Shown: positions 28,901 to 36,788 of the stretch, in pieces | How the letters are laid out: the number at the start of each line of letters is the position of its first letter | Numbering within the stretch: the stretch's first letter is position 1 | Assembly: GCA_017520505.1 (NCBI GenBank) | Contig: JAFXFN010000018.1 | Location: 120,061 to 184,060, forward strand | Direction: 5' to 3' | DNA from: Clostridia bacterium | GTDB taxonomy: Bacteria > Bacillota > Clostridia > Oscillospirales > CAG-272 | DNA: 64,000 nt | Position numbers and translations under genes: made by a program | The notes under the pieces: generated by a model | The model's input: only the letters and a program-made list of their open reading frames with translations | Databases searched by the model: none | Told to the model about the DNA's origin: nothing

Positions 28901-29387
28901 TGTAATATGACATACTTACGGGGGAAGAATATTCCGTAACACGCTCACCGTCTTTTTCGTATGTAGCATAAGCAACAGCGGTATAGAGCGCTGTATAGTC
29001 CTCTTTTTGCGCTCCTATTTCAGAAAATTCCGCATTGTACACACGGCCACTTTCATTTAAAGCGGTATCATCGGCGATGATATTTACTGCGTTTTCCGTT
29101 TGAAGATCAAGCTCGCCTTTAAGCATTTCATCACGTATAACGAGTGCGCCGAGCGTTGAGGCTTCACCGCTGTACTCAATGCCGTCGGGAATTGCGACGT
29201 TGATGAGAAGTCCTGCGGGAGATGAAAGTGCTTCAACATCCGTGATTTTAATTTCTGATGATTCCTCGACTTGTACTGTATCGCTTGACGACGTGACATC
29301 AGATGATGAGTCCGAGCACGATGGCAACAAAGCGCATATTATCATTACAAGCGCAAGAAAGAGCGCAAGCGTTTGTGATTTTTTCAT
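25953..29387 (-). CDS. Giant lipoprotein with GH71/GH99-like barrel and CBM9-like end
   Basis: This 1144-residue surface protein begins with a lipoprotein signal ending at LLPSC (Cys24). Residues ~35-330 read as stacked beta domains, ~330-640 as a beta-sandwich of the type that precedes glycosidase barrels, and ~640-960 as a TIM barrel with GVDFLYIDCTNGYPY, FLEGRPVV-type strands and VTGWNEWVA, the WNEW being common to GH71, GH99 and WbsX-like proteins. The end (~985-1144) looks like a CBM9/DOMON-type carbohydrate-binding domain. The ribosome binding site is weak. It probably binds or cleaves a polysaccharide, possibly a mannan or glucan; the family is not certain. Confidence 0.75.
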   Translation of the reverse strand: MKKSQTLALFLALVMIICALLPSCSDSSSDVTSSSDTVQVEESSEIKITDVEALSSPAGLLINVAIPDGIEYSGEASTLGALVIRDEMLKGELDLQTENAVNIIADDTALNESGRVYNAEFSEIGAQKEDYTALYTAVAYATYEKDGERVTEYSSPVSMSYYSVCKNTQDAPETIAEAIAVCESASINSLYGAFSANVTGFDGMVSGYDNNYIITKTATVKAVSEEKKEFNKFTVVYTATADMKAKITYRSGEEKITESFYLAAGENVEYTAFIDGAAEGETGDVILSYEFSNTTEQSEKLTLTSLSAKYEEIPDSNIYIENNSVKLGIDLISGGAVSYYENLESATGDVVNIVYNSYLGSDEYPHGNDKYTLDQTYGKLIDYSVTSKSITVKVQPYDASNDVLADSYIETVYTLYSDCVQAQISVSDFYEFGHENRERQYIPSVVPLPKLSDFYSYTGSDAWTDGAYSKLTSSVEFPSSSNERWLVSADSTASVCLGIYAPSADGIETKGITRSLYKNEYLPTNGKYTSYYLLTAGSMSQVRSVFLANKDFAPEDGVNAQRPASDYDSYSVDGDYIVTKEGLKAPNKNNNTFGPLVGFSDTGLVIDGMNNSVGVVNEEKYVGLFYFLWLGEHGDYGVYDNMKILAQYSDAARNTSRWGPVGSMHFYTEPLYGYYKSNDRWVMRKHVEQLTNAGVDFLYIDCTNGYPYIENAKALMSILHEYNAMGWDAPKIVFYTHTDSAGTITQLYNNIYATKYYPDTWFCLEGRPVVVGFENQLSTQLRNFFTVREAQWPNESSQRVNGWPWISFFKWNEVYYNDSGKREAISVSVAQHCSTVTFSIASLYGPTRDRGRSYRNGNYNDSYNGDNSYLYGYNFQETWDRAIKEDVPVVLVTGWNEWVAQRQKSEGSHTIMFIDCFDVEFSRDCEMAKGYYFDNYYMQLMYNINRYKGTAPTLIQPQRQDGCIRSMSDWVDVQVDYLDAKGDAIGRNTYGFGNTSYVNQTNRNDITNAKVCFDSRNFYFYVKCTKNISTDKTGTSLNLYINTDMSASSGWYGYDYIVDWESVSKYTGNGKTYSYTQSASVDYILEGNELMITVPRSALGLTSDNVKFCFKWADSKQKITTMEQMYTDGDTAPHGRLNYLFQNY

Positions 29388-29472
29388 AAGAATAATGCTC
29401 GCTTTCCGGGAAGTTTTTTAACATTATAACATGTGTTAATCTTATTGTCAATAAAAATTCTTATTAATTAAC

Positions 29473-29501
29473 TTGATTAACATACTTTAGAATGGTAAAA
29501 T
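29473..29501 (+). promoter_or_regulatory. Promoter of the hflKC operon
   Basis: TTGATT and TAAAAT are separated by 17 bases; the ATG of hflK lies 32 bases after the -10 box. Confidence 0.6.
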
Positions 29502-29532
29502 ATTGCCACATTAAATAAAGAAAGGACTTGCT

Positions 29533-30516
29533 ATGAAGAAAGCAGAATTTTTTGACAAAACGAAATTTTCCGCAGGAAAATTAAAGGGCATCATAATTGC
29601 CGCTGTGATAATCATATTTGCTGTAGTGCTTATCTCTACGTCATACTACACGGTAGACGATAAACAGCAGGCGGTAATCACAACATTCGGAAAGGTGTCC
29701 TCTGTTGCCGATGCGGGAATGCATTTTAAAATACCGTTCGGTGTGCAGAAGGCTCACATCGTTGACGTTAACATTTCAAGAAAGCTTGAGATAGGCTACA
29801 GAAGCGATTCTACCGACGCAACCGTATTTGAAACGGTTGAAAAGGAAAGCAAAATGATAACGGGAGATATGAACATTGTAAACGTTGACTTCTTCGTTGA
29901 ATACAAGGTATCAGACCCTGTTAAATTCCTTTTTAATTCCAAAGATCCCGAAATGATACTGCGTAACCTTGTGCAAAGCCAGATACGAAACGTAATCGGC
30001 TCAGCGAAGGCTGATGACGTTCTTACGTCAAGCAAAGCCACACTTCAGCAGGAAATAAAGAGCCTGACAATAGCAGAGCTTGAGGGATACGATATCGGAC
30101 TTATCGTAACTGACGTACGTATTCAGGATGCAGAGCTTCCCACGGATGCGGTAAACGAAGCTTACAAGGAGGTCGTAAACGCATACCAGGGTATGGAAGC
30201 CGAAATAAATCTTGCGGAAGCATACAAGAATTCCGAAATTCCCAAGATGGAAGCAGAGGTTGACAAGATACTCAAGGAAGCTGAAGTTAAAAAGCAGGAA
30301 AGAATCAACGAAGCAAATATGAAGGTGGCAATGTTCGGTGCGATGTATGAGCAGTATGCGCTCAGCCCCGAAGCAACGGTCACGAGAATGTACTACGAAG
30401 CATTGAGCAAGATATTGCCCGACGTCAAGCTTTACATAGATGCAGGCGAGGGCGGCACTCAAAAGCTTTTGCCGCTTGAATCATTCATGGTAAATAACGC
30501 AAAGGAGGCTGAATGA
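29533..30516 (+). CDS. hflK: SPFH protease regulator HflK
   Basis: This 327-residue membrane protein forms a complex with HflC that, in other bacteria, encloses the FtsH protease and restrains it. One membrane helix (residues ~19-41) is followed by the band-7/SPFH domain (DDKQQAVITTFGKV, GMHFKIPFGVQ, VDFFVEYKVSDP, LRNLVQSQIRNVIG) and a long coiled coil with EAEVDKILKEAEVKKQERINEA. Length and order match HflK better than HflC. AAAGGA precedes the ATG. No ftsH is in the window. Confidence 0.92.
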   Translation: MKKAEFFDKTKFSAGKLKGIIIAAVIIIFAVVLISTSYYTVDDKQQAVITTFGKVSSVADAGMHFKIPFGVQKAHIVDVNISRKLEIGYRSDSTDATVFETVEKESKMITGDMNIVNVDFFVEYKVSDPVKFLFNSKDPEMILRNLVQSQIRNVIGSAKADDVLTSSKATLQQEIKSLTIAELEGYDIGLIVTDVRIQDAELPTDAVNEAYKEVVNAYQGMEAEINLAEAYKNSEIPKMEAEVDKILKEAEVKKQERINEANMKVAMFGAMYEQYALSPEATVTRMYYEALSKILPDVKLYIDAGEGGTQKLLPLESFMVNNAKEAE

Positions 30517-31451
30517 CAATGAAAAAGACTTTGAAAATAGCAATTCCCGTTTTTCTTCTTATCGTGCTTATAGCCGTTGCATCACAGACCTTCTACGTAG
30601 TTAAAGAAAACGAATACGGCTGTACGGTACGTTTTTCAAAGATAATCGACACAAAATCAGAGCCGGGGCTTTACTTCAAGGTTCCCTTTATCGATACTGT
30701 AAAAACGTTCCCGAAAACAATGCTTTTCTATGATATCCCCCCGTCTGAGGTGCTTACACTCGATAAAAAGAGTATGACTGTTGACAGCTATATCACATGG
30801 CAGATAGACGATCCGCTTTTGTTCTACCAGACAGTCAGCACAACGACGGCTGCGGAAAACCGTCTTTACGATACAACATACAACGCATTCAAGACAAAAA
30901 TGGGTGTGCTTAATCAGGATGACATCATAAACGATCTTCCCGCTGAAGAACGCAACGTGATTTACGAGGAGATCAAGCAAGAGGTCATGGAAAAATCCAA
31001 GGATTACGGCATAAGCGTTGTTGACGTCAAGATGAAGCGTCTTGACCTTCCTACCGAAAACGAGGAAGCCGTATATACCAGAATGATATCCGAGCGCACG
31101 AGAGATGCCGAGCAGTACCGTGCAGAGGGTAAAAAGCAGGCAACACAGTTACGAACTGACGTTGACAAACAGGTCGGCGTTTCACTTTCAAATGCACGTG
31201 CAGATGCCGAAAAGATAATTGCTGAGGGCGAGGGCGAATATATGCGTATTCTCTCCGAAGCATTCAACACATCCGAAAAGCAGTCGTTCTATGAATTCGT
31301 ACTGTCTATCGAAGCACTTGAGGCGGCAATGAAGGGCGAAAGCAAGACTATAATTCTCGGCAAAGACAGCCCAATCACAAAGGTGCTTTTGAGTGATAAG
31401 ATAGAAAATACACCCGATATACCTGATACACCCGTAATTCCCGAACAGTAA
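30513..31451 (+). CDS. hflC: SPFH protease regulator HflC
   Basis: This 312-residue partner of HflK has a membrane helix at residues ~8-26, then the SPFH domain (KENEYGCTVRFSKI, GLYFKVPFIDTV, DSYITWQIDDPLLFYQTV) and the C-terminal coiled coil with TRDAEQYRAEGKKQATQLR. The proline-rich tail IPDTPVIPEQ is unusual but short. The gene overlaps hflK by four bases (ATGA); GGAGG is four bases from this ATG and ten from a second ATG at 30519, so the exact start is open. Confidence 0.92.
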   Translation: MTMKKTLKIAIPVFLLIVLIAVASQTFYVVKENEYGCTVRFSKIIDTKSEPGLYFKVPFIDTVKTFPKTMLFYDIPPSEVLTLDKKSMTVDSYITWQIDDPLLFYQTVSTTTAAENRLYDTTYNAFKTKMGVLNQDDIINDLPAEERNVIYEEIKQEVMEKSKDYGISVVDVKMKRLDLPTENEEAVYTRMISERTRDAEQYRAEGKKQATQLRTDVDKQVGVSLSNARADAEKIIAEGEGEYMRILSEAFNTSEKQSFYEFVLSIEALEAAMKGESKTIILGKDSPITKVLLSDKIENTPDIPDTPVIPEQ

Positions 31452-31457
31452 AACACT

Positions 31458-31481
31458 TTGCCCGTGCGTAAGTACGGGCAA
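31458..31481 (+). terminator. Terminator after hflC
   Basis: TTGCCCGT and ACGGGCAA form an 8-bp stem with an 8-nt loop, followed by TTTTCTTTATTTG. Confidence 0.75.
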
Positions 31482-31496
31482 TTTTCTTTATTTGTT

Positions 31497-31524
31497 TTGA
31501 AATTATAAGTAGATTTCTTAATAT
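31497..31524 (+). promoter_or_regulatory. Possible promoter of rimO-pgsA-argH
   Basis: TTGAAA and TAATAT are separated by 16 bases in a very AT-rich leader that offers other -10-like boxes, so the choice is tentative. Confidence 0.35.
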
Positions 31525-31572
31525 ATCTATGTTAATATGATATTTTGATAATATATTTATAAGGATGTACTG

Positions 31573-32916
31573 ATGCTTAAAATTGGTTTTGTTTCGCTCG
31601 GATGCAGTAAAAACCAGGTCGATACCGAGGTTATGCTCCATCTGCTTGATGAAAAAGGGTATGAAATAACGACAGAGGAAATAGATGCCGACGTCATTAT
31701 TATAAACACCTGCGCATTTATTGAAAGCGCAAAGAAAGAAGCCATTGACAATATTTTAGACATTGCGTGGCTGAAAGAACACAGAAAACTGAAAAAAATA
31801 ATCGTAACGGGATGTCTTTCCGAAAGATACCGTGAGCAGATACTTGAGCAGATGCCCGAGGTTGATGCTGTTGTCGGTGTCGGAAGCATACACGAGATAT
31901 GCGACGTCGTAGAGCGTGCCGTAAAGGGCGAAAGATGCACTGTTGCAGGTGACAAAAACACGTCTCCATTAGGCGGCGGCAGAATGGTAACAATCCCTAC
32001 ACACTCAGCTTACATAAAAATTGCAGAGGGCTGCGACAACAAATGTACATACTGTGCGATTCCGTTGATAAGAGGAAAATTCCGTTCAAGAACCATTGAG
32101 GATATCGTTGAAGAAGCAAAGCTTTTTGACCGTGACGGAACACGTGAGCTTTCACTCATAGCACAGGACACCTCACGCTACGGTGTTGATATTTACGGTG
32201 AATATTCGCTTGTCAAGCTTATCCGTGCGATATGCGAAAACACCTCTATCCCTCACATAAGACTTTTATACTGCTATCCCGACAAGATAACGGATGAGCT
32301 TGTAGAAGAGATTCGTGACAACGACAGAGTTTTGAAATATATCGATTTGCCGATACAGCACATAAACGACGACGTTCTTTCAAGAATGAACCGCCACGGC
32401 GGAAGCGCAGTCATAAAGGATACGATAAAGCGCCTGCGTGATGCCGTACCCGGCATCGTCATAAGAACAACGGTCATCGTCGGCTTCCCCGGTGAAACAG
32501 ATGAAGAATTCGGTGAGCTTGTTGACTTTGTCAAGGAAACGAAGTTTGAGCGTCTGGGTGCTTTCACATACTCCCGTGAAGAAGATACACCCGCATTTGA
32601 CTTTGACGGACAGATAGACGAGGATATCAAGGACGAAAGACTCGACACAATAATGACACTTCAAGCAGAAATTGCAGAAGAATACAGCGCATCACAGGTC
32701 GGAAAGATACTTGACGTGCTTGTCGATGAATACGATGCCGCCGCAGGTGCATACGTTGGTCGAAGCTATGCCGATGCACCCGACGTTGACTGCTGTGTAT
32801 TCTTCGACGTTGACGGAGATAAAACAAAATATAAAGCAGGCGATTACGTCAAGGTCAGAATAACAGATTTTGAAAGCTATGATCTTATAGGCGAATCAGT
32901 AAAGGAGGCGAAATAA
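31573..32916 (+). CDS. rimO: Ribosomal protein S12 methylthiotransferase RimO
   Basis: This 447-residue radical SAM enzyme adds a methylthio group to an aspartate of ribosomal protein S12. The N-terminal UPF0004 domain binds one iron-sulfur cluster through the cysteines of SLGCSKNQVD, INTCAF and VTGCLSE. The radical SAM cluster motif is GCDNKCTYCAIP near residue 155, followed by IRGKFRSR. The C-terminal TRAM domain (~380-447) binds the substrate. RimO rather than MiaB is indicated by GFVSLGCSKN and the RimO-type IRGKFRSR. It overlaps pgsA by one base. Confidence 0.94.
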   Translation: MLKIGFVSLGCSKNQVDTEVMLHLLDEKGYEITTEEIDADVIIINTCAFIESAKKEAIDNILDIAWLKEHRKLKKIIVTGCLSERYREQILEQMPEVDAVVGVGSIHEICDVVERAVKGERCTVAGDKNTSPLGGGRMVTIPTHSAYIKIAEGCDNKCTYCAIPLIRGKFRSRTIEDIVEEAKLFDRDGTRELSLIAQDTSRYGVDIYGEYSLVKLIRAICENTSIPHIRLLYCYPDKITDELVEEIRDNDRVLKYIDLPIQHINDDVLSRMNRHGGSAVIKDTIKRLRDAVPGIVIRTTVIVGFPGETDEEFGELVDFVKETKFERLGAFTYSREEDTPAFDFDGQIDEDIKDERLDTIMTLQAEIAEEYSASQVGKILDVLVDEYDAAAGAYVGRSYADAPDVDCCVFFDVDGDKTKYKAGDYVKVRITDFESYDLIGESVKEAK

Positions 32917-33521
32917 TGAGCAAAATGAACATTCCCAACAGACTTACGGTTCTTCGCATAATTATGATACCGTTCGTTATGGCATTTATACTTCTTCCCC
33001 TTGAAGGACAGGTGTGGCATTATTTCGTTGCCGCTGTGCTGTTCCTCATTGCAACGATCACGGACTTTATCGACGGTTCTATGGCGAGAAAGTACAATAT
33101 AGTAACTAATTTCGGTAAATTTCTCGATCCGTTGGCTGACAAATTTCTCGTATTCGGTACGTTTTTGGCAATGCTCGGAAGCGACATTCCGAAATTCAAC
33201 GATATGAAATTTACCATTGCAATTTCCCTTGCAATTATGGTATTCCGTGAGCTTGCGGTAACAAGCGTAAGACTCGTTGCAAAGAATTCCGACGGTACGG
33301 TAATTGCCGCCGCAATGCTCGGAAAAATCAAGACGTTTTCGCAAAGCGTTTGCATAATTTATATGCTTGTATCTGACGTTGTTTTCCCGCCGTCACTCGG
33401 TTTTGTTTTTGAATATCACATAATCGATTACGTATGTCTGATCTTCACCGTTGTTATGACGATAATTTCGGGACTTCAGTATATGCAGAAATATTTTAAA
33501 TACATAGATCCTACCGAATGA
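32916..33521 (+). CDS. pgsA: CDP-diacylglycerol-glycerol-3-phosphate phosphatidyltransferase
   Basis: This 201-residue membrane enzyme makes phosphatidylglycerophosphate, the precursor of phosphatidylglycerol. It begins MNIPNRLTVLRI, typical of PgsA. The CDP-alcohol phosphotransferase motif DxxDGxxARxxxxxxxxGxxxDxxxD is complete in TDFIDGSMARKYN through GKFLDPLADK (residues ~48-75). About five membrane helices are visible. Its ATG shares one base with the rimO stop (TAATG) and AAAGGAGG precedes it, a rimO-pgsA order often seen in Bacillota. Confidence 0.95.
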   Translation: MSKMNIPNRLTVLRIIMIPFVMAFILLPLEGQVWHYFVAAVLFLIATITDFIDGSMARKYNIVTNFGKFLDPLADKFLVFGTFLAMLGSDIPKFNDMKFTIAISLAIMVFRELAVTSVRLVAKNSDGTVIAAAMLGKIKTFSQSVCIIYMLVSDVVFPPSLGFVFEYHIIDYVCLIFTVVMTIISGLQYMQKYFKYIDPTE

Positions 33522-33540
33522 GTGGGAAAAGGAGAAACTT

Positions 33541-34914
33541 ATGAAGATGTGGGAGGGACGCTTTAAAAAAGAGCTTGCGTCCGAAGTTAACGATTTCAAT
33601 TCTTCCCTGCCGTTTGACTGCAGAATGTATAAGCACGACATTTTAGGAAGCATAGCACACGCAGGTATGCTTGCAAAATGCGGTATCATCGGAGAAGATG
33701 ACGGCGAAACGATTATAAAAGGACTTAAAGGTATTCTTGCCGATTTTGAAAGCGGTGCACTTACATTTGATTCCGATGCAGAAGACATACATATGTATGT
33801 TGAGCAGATACTTACATCAAGAATCGGCGACGTGGGCAAGAAGCTTCACACAGCACGTTCAAGAAACGACCAGGTCGCACTTGATATAAGACTTTATTTA
33901 AGAGATGCGGCGAAGGAAACAAGAGGGCTTCTGTCACAGCTTATCGACGTTATCTGCAATAAAGCAGATGAAAACATCGACACCGTAATGCCGTCTTACA
34001 CGCATTTGCAAAGAGCGCAGCCTGTTACGTTTGCGCACCACCTTTCTGCATACGGTCAGATGTTCAGACGTGACTGCGAAAGAATCGACGATACTTATAA
34101 GAGAATAAATATGATGCCCCTCGGCGCTTGTGCCGTTGCGGGAACGACTTATCCGACAAACAGACAGATGGTTGCCGATTCACTCGGATTTGACTGTATA
34201 ACGGAAAACAGTATGGACAGCGTTTCAGACCGTGATTTCGTTATAGAATTATGCTTCGACCTTTCGCTTATTATGATGCACCTTTCGAGATTTTCGGAAG
34301 AAATGATAATGTGGTGCTCGGCTGAGTTTTCGTTTATTGAGCTTGACGATGCTTACTCAACAGGCTCGTCCATTATGCCTCAGAAGAAGAACCCCGACAT
34401 AGCGGAGCTTACACGTGGTAAATGCGCAAGAGTATACGGCGACCTTAACACGCTTCTCGTTATGATGAAGGGACTTCCCTTGGCATACAACAAGGATATG
34501 CAGGAGGATAAAGAGGCTGTATTTGATGCAATCGACAACACCTCAACGTGTATTTCCATATTCACAAAGATGCTTGAAACATCGACCGTAAAGCCTGCCG
34601 TTATGCACAAAGCGGCAGAGGGCGGATATATAAACGCAACGGACTGCGCAGACTATCTTGCAAAAAGAGGTATTCCTTTCCGTGATGCGTACAAGGTAAC
34701 GGGAGGACTTGTGGCTTACTGTATTGAAAACGGCAAGACACTCAATTCCCTCTCACTTGAAGAATACAAGATGTTCAGCCCCGTATTCGAAAATGACGTT
34801 TACCACGCACTCGACCTTGCAACTTGCGTTGAAGACCGTAAGAGCGCAGGCGGACCTGCCCCTGTAAGAGTGCGTGAGCAGATAGAATCACTCAGAAAGT
34901 TTAACAAAAAATAA
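33541..34914 (+). CDS. argH: Argininosuccinate lyase
   Basis: This 457-residue enzyme of the fumarase/aspartase superfamily splits argininosuccinate to arginine and fumarate. It starts MKMWEGRFKKE, with the catalytic loop GSSIMPQKKNPDIAE near residue 280, the TARSRNDQVALD segment near 103 and the SYTHLQRAQPVTFAHH segment near 155. Length is normal. It is 19 bases after pgsA, with AAAGGAG before the ATG. No other arginine genes are near, so the arg pathway is scattered here. Confidence 0.97.
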   Translation: MKMWEGRFKKELASEVNDFNSSLPFDCRMYKHDILGSIAHAGMLAKCGIIGEDDGETIIKGLKGILADFESGALTFDSDAEDIHMYVEQILTSRIGDVGKKLHTARSRNDQVALDIRLYLRDAAKETRGLLSQLIDVICNKADENIDTVMPSYTHLQRAQPVTFAHHLSAYGQMFRRDCERIDDTYKRINMMPLGACAVAGTTYPTNRQMVADSLGFDCITENSMDSVSDRDFVIELCFDLSLIMMHLSRFSEEMIMWCSAEFSFIELDDAYSTGSSIMPQKKNPDIAELTRGKCARVYGDLNTLLVMMKGLPLAYNKDMQEDKEAVFDAIDNTSTCISIFTKMLETSTVKPAVMHKAAEGGYINATDCADYLAKRGIPFRDAYKVTGGLVAYCIENGKTLNSLSLEEYKMFSPVFENDVYHALDLATCVEDRKSAGGPAPVRVREQIESLRKFNKK

Positions 34915-34925
34915 TAAACCAAAAT

Positions 34926-34963
34926 AAAAAGATGAGGCTTTTAGTGCAAAGCTTCATCTTTTT
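34926..34963 (+). terminator. Terminator after argH
   Basis: A 16-pair stem with one G-T pair (AAAAAGATGAGGCTTT/AAAGCTTCATCTTTTT) and a 6-nt loop runs into a T tract. Confidence 0.85.
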
Positions 34964-34994
34964 TTGTGAAAATTTGTTATTTAAATATATAAAT

Positions 34995-35087
34995 AGATTT
35001 TCGAAGAAAATCTGCGCCCTCCGCCCGTGGGCGATTTGCAAACGGATTATATCCGCTTGCAAATCGAGGGGGGACGGGCGGGGCGCA
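34995..35087 (+). repeat. Dispersed structured repeat, copy 1
   Basis: This 93-base element has a small hairpin (AGATTTTC-GAA-GAAAATCT), then a long stem TGCGCC...GGCGCA and GCCCGT...ACGGGC enclosing a second hairpin with 9- and 5-bp arms (GATTTGCAA/TTGCAAATC, CGGAT/ATCCG). A G-rich run precedes the closing arm. A second copy at 39612-39709 keeps the frame but changes stem bases in pairs. It lies just after the argH terminator. Confidence 0.85.
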
Positions 35088-35125
35088 CAGAGCGACATAC
35101 ATATTCAATGTATGAGACTGTTTTA

Positions 35126-35695
35126 TTATTTCTCATCATCCTCTTCGTCAAGCTCTGCTATCATTTTGTTATAGCGCTTGATCTTATAAAATTCGCCTAT
35201 AAGATAATCGAATATAAATGAAACGATAAACATAGTTACAAATGTGATTACGGCAGTAACGGCTATCGTTGTGCCTTTGCCAAGACTCGGAAATATTACC
35301 TCGGTCAGATCCATATCTGTCATTTCATTTACGCCAAAAAGCATAAGAAGAACATCCATAACAGCAAATGTTAAGCCAAAAAAGAAGCTTCCGACAGCAT
35401 AATGTTTGATTCGTGCAATTCTTTCGGGTTTACTGCTACCTGTCGGCAATGGGCGGTTTTTGTAGTCAAGCGGCTGTTCAACGTCACCCATAATACTGCG
35501 TGCAATCAAAATGACCGCCGCTGAGCCGATTATCGCAAAAAGCTCCCAGCCCGCTTCTGATGTTGTTACTATTTTATAAATAGTTACGATAAACAAGCAT
35601 AAAACAAGAAACAGATAAGCGAATACTATCGCTTTATTTGTTATCGCACTTTGTCTTTCATCCATTGGTTTAATTTGATTATTTTCTTTCTTCAT
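35126..35695 (-). CDS. Four-helix membrane protein paired with an XRE regulator
   Basis: This 189-residue integral membrane protein has four predicted helices in two pairs (residues ~20-40 and ~50-68, ~100-122 and ~145-170) and an acidic tail ending DEEDDEK. I do not recognise a function; such proteins commonly sit downstream of a small Cro/CI-type regulator in Bacillota. The ATG at 35695 follows GGGAGG inside the end of the regulator gene, so the two genes overlap by 17 bases and are coupled. Confidence 0.75.
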   Translation of the reverse strand: MKKENNQIKPMDERQSAITNKAIVFAYLFLVLCLFIVTIYKIVTTSEAGWELFAIIGSAAVILIARSIMGDVEQPLDYKNRPLPTGSSKPERIARIKHYAVGSFFFGLTFAVMDVLLMLFGVNEMTDMDLTEVIFPSLGKGTTIAVTAVITFVTMFIVSFIFDYLIGEFYKIKRYNKMIAELDEEDDEK

Positions 35696-35894
35696 TACTG
35701 TCTTCCTCCCAGAACAGATCGTTAAGTGTTTTGCCGAGCGCACGGCATATATCAATACAGAGCTTGAGTGTAGGGTTATAGCTTCCGTTTTCAACGGAGC
35801 CTATCGTCTGGCGTGTTACCCCGACCGCCTTTGCAAGATCCTCCTGCGACATATCGCATTCGATCCTTGCTATCTTAATTCTTTTATTTTTCAT
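35679..35894 (-). CDS. XRE-family (Cro/CI-type) transcription regulator
   Basis: This 71-residue protein is a single helix-turn-helix domain: IARIECDMSQEDLAKAVGVTRQTIGSVENG with the recognition helix TRQTIGSVENG, followed by SYNPTLKLCIDICRALGKTLNDLFW. It probably represses its own operon with the membrane protein. ATG at 35894 is preceded by GGAGGGA; ten further codons upstream overlap that site. The promoter region contains GTAAAAT direct repeats that are candidate operators. Confidence 0.88.
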   Translation of the reverse strand: MKNKRIKIARIECDMSQEDLAKAVGVTRQTIGSVENGSYNPTLKLCIDICRALGKTLNDLFWEEDSNEERK

Positions 35895-35914
35895 AGCTCC
35901 CTCCTGTGCTTTGT

Positions 35915-35943
35915 ATTGTATCATATAATTTCCTAAATGTCAA
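35915..35943 (-). promoter_or_regulatory. Promoter of the XRE/membrane protein operon
   Basis: On the minus strand TTGACA (35943-35938) and TACAAT (35920-35915) are 17 bases apart. Two related stretches, AGTAAAATTTATCAAG and TGTAAAATATACTTGA, lie over and upstream of the -35 box and could be operators. Confidence 0.8.
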
Positions 35944-36005
35944 GTATATTTTACATTTTTCTTGATAAATTTTACTTTTTGTTCTGTACAGGTTGCAAAA
36001 TGTAA

Positions 36006-36031
36006 AAAACGACAGCGAAAGCTGTCGTTTT
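36006..36031 (-). terminator. Terminator of the YgjV-like gene
   Basis: An 11-bp perfect stem (AAAACGACAGC and its complement) with a GNRA-type tetraloop is followed by a T tract on the minus strand. Confidence 0.8.
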
Positions 36032-36045
36032 AAAATATATTCGCA

Positions 36046-36585
36046 TTATATATTAATTACATTATTACCGTCAAAACCGATAAGGGTATCTGTTCCCTCT
36101 TTTTTCAAATATGAGAATAAAGCCGCTTCAGTATCTTTATTGCGGTTTTGAGGTATTGCGTAGTAAGACTTGACTTTATACTCTGCTCCGTTTTTCTCGC
36201 CTGCAATAAATCCCACCGTTTGGTTTGCGCTGAAAATAAGATATACAGAATCATCTGCACTCAGATCATCAGCATTCAAAAACTTCTTTATGTCATTTTC
36301 AAAGTATGAAAGAAAATATTTGAAAGAACCGTCTGATGTGGAAACTTTTGCAAACGTAAGGCTGTCTTTCTTCCTTAACTTGCGTATCGTTTGCACAAAG
36401 TTTATGCAAACAAGACAAGCGTTGAGCACTGCAACGGGCCACGTATTCGTAAGAACGGCGTAAATAAGACTGATAACTCCGCCGCACATATTGATAATGC
36501 GAAGCTTCAAAACCGATGTCATCATCATGGAAATGATGACAAGAGCTGTTCCGATGTAACCGAATATTTCAAGATATATGTTCAT
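36046..36585 (-). CDS. YgjV-like membrane protein under a purine riboswitch
   Basis: This 179-residue protein has three helices in its first ~75 residues (IFGYIGTALVIISMMM, LRIINMCGGVISLIYAVL, WPVAVLNACLVCINFVQTI), matching the YgjV inner-membrane family, which is related in form to the PQ-loop/SWEET-like half transporters. Residues ~80-179 are a soluble domain with no clear relative. A guanine-type riboswitch fills the leader, so purine level controls expression; a role in purine or nucleoside transport is inferred. CGGAGGG lies before the ATG. The gene is monocistronic. Confidence 0.75.
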   Translation of the reverse strand: MNIYLEIFGYIGTALVIISMMMTSVLKLRIINMCGGVISLIYAVLTNTWPVAVLNACLVCINFVQTIRKLRKKDSLTFAKVSTSDGSFKYFLSYFENDIKKFLNADDLSADDSVYLIFSANQTVGFIAGEKNGAEYKVKSYYAIPQNRNKDTEAALFSYLKKEGTDTLIGFDGNNVINI

Positions 36586-36613
36586 AAAACCCTCCGAAAA
36601 TAAAATTTCAAAA

Positions 36614-36672
36614 GGTAGTCAACCGTTATTGGCGGTTGGTAGAAACACCTGCCCATATTGCAGGAATATACC
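36614..36672 (-). promoter_or_regulatory. Purine riboswitch aptamer, guanine type
   Basis: On the minus strand P1 is GGTA/TACC, P2 CCTGC/GCAGG with loop AATATGG, J2/3 TGTTTCTA, P3 CAACCG/CGGTTG with loop CCAATAA, and J3/1 is AC, where the C corresponds to position 74 that pairs with guanine. The conserved TTTCTACC and the loop-loop GG/CC contacts are present. P1 is short, and no terminator follows before the ribosome binding site, so control is probably at translation. Confidence 0.88.
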
Positions 36673-36698
36673 AATTTCGATCATTGAGATGTTTTATG

Positions 36699-36727
36699 AG
36701 TATATCATATTTAAGGTAAAATGTCAA
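36699..36727 (-). promoter_or_regulatory. Promoter of the riboswitch transcript
   Basis: On the minus strand TTGACA (36727-36722) and TATACT (36704-36699) are 17 bases apart; the predicted start lies about 20 bases before the aptamer. Confidence 0.8.
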
Positions 36728-36788
36728 TATGTGATAAAAAATATTCTTTTTATACGTTTTTTTCATTGATGTTTTTTAATAAAAGGTA

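Noticed and set aside
34901..35098. Minus-strand frame encoding AHGRRAQIFFENL-like protein, repeated at 39536-39724
   Set aside because: The resemblance between these two frames comes from the dispersed structured repeat itself. Stem changes preserve pairing, not amino acids.
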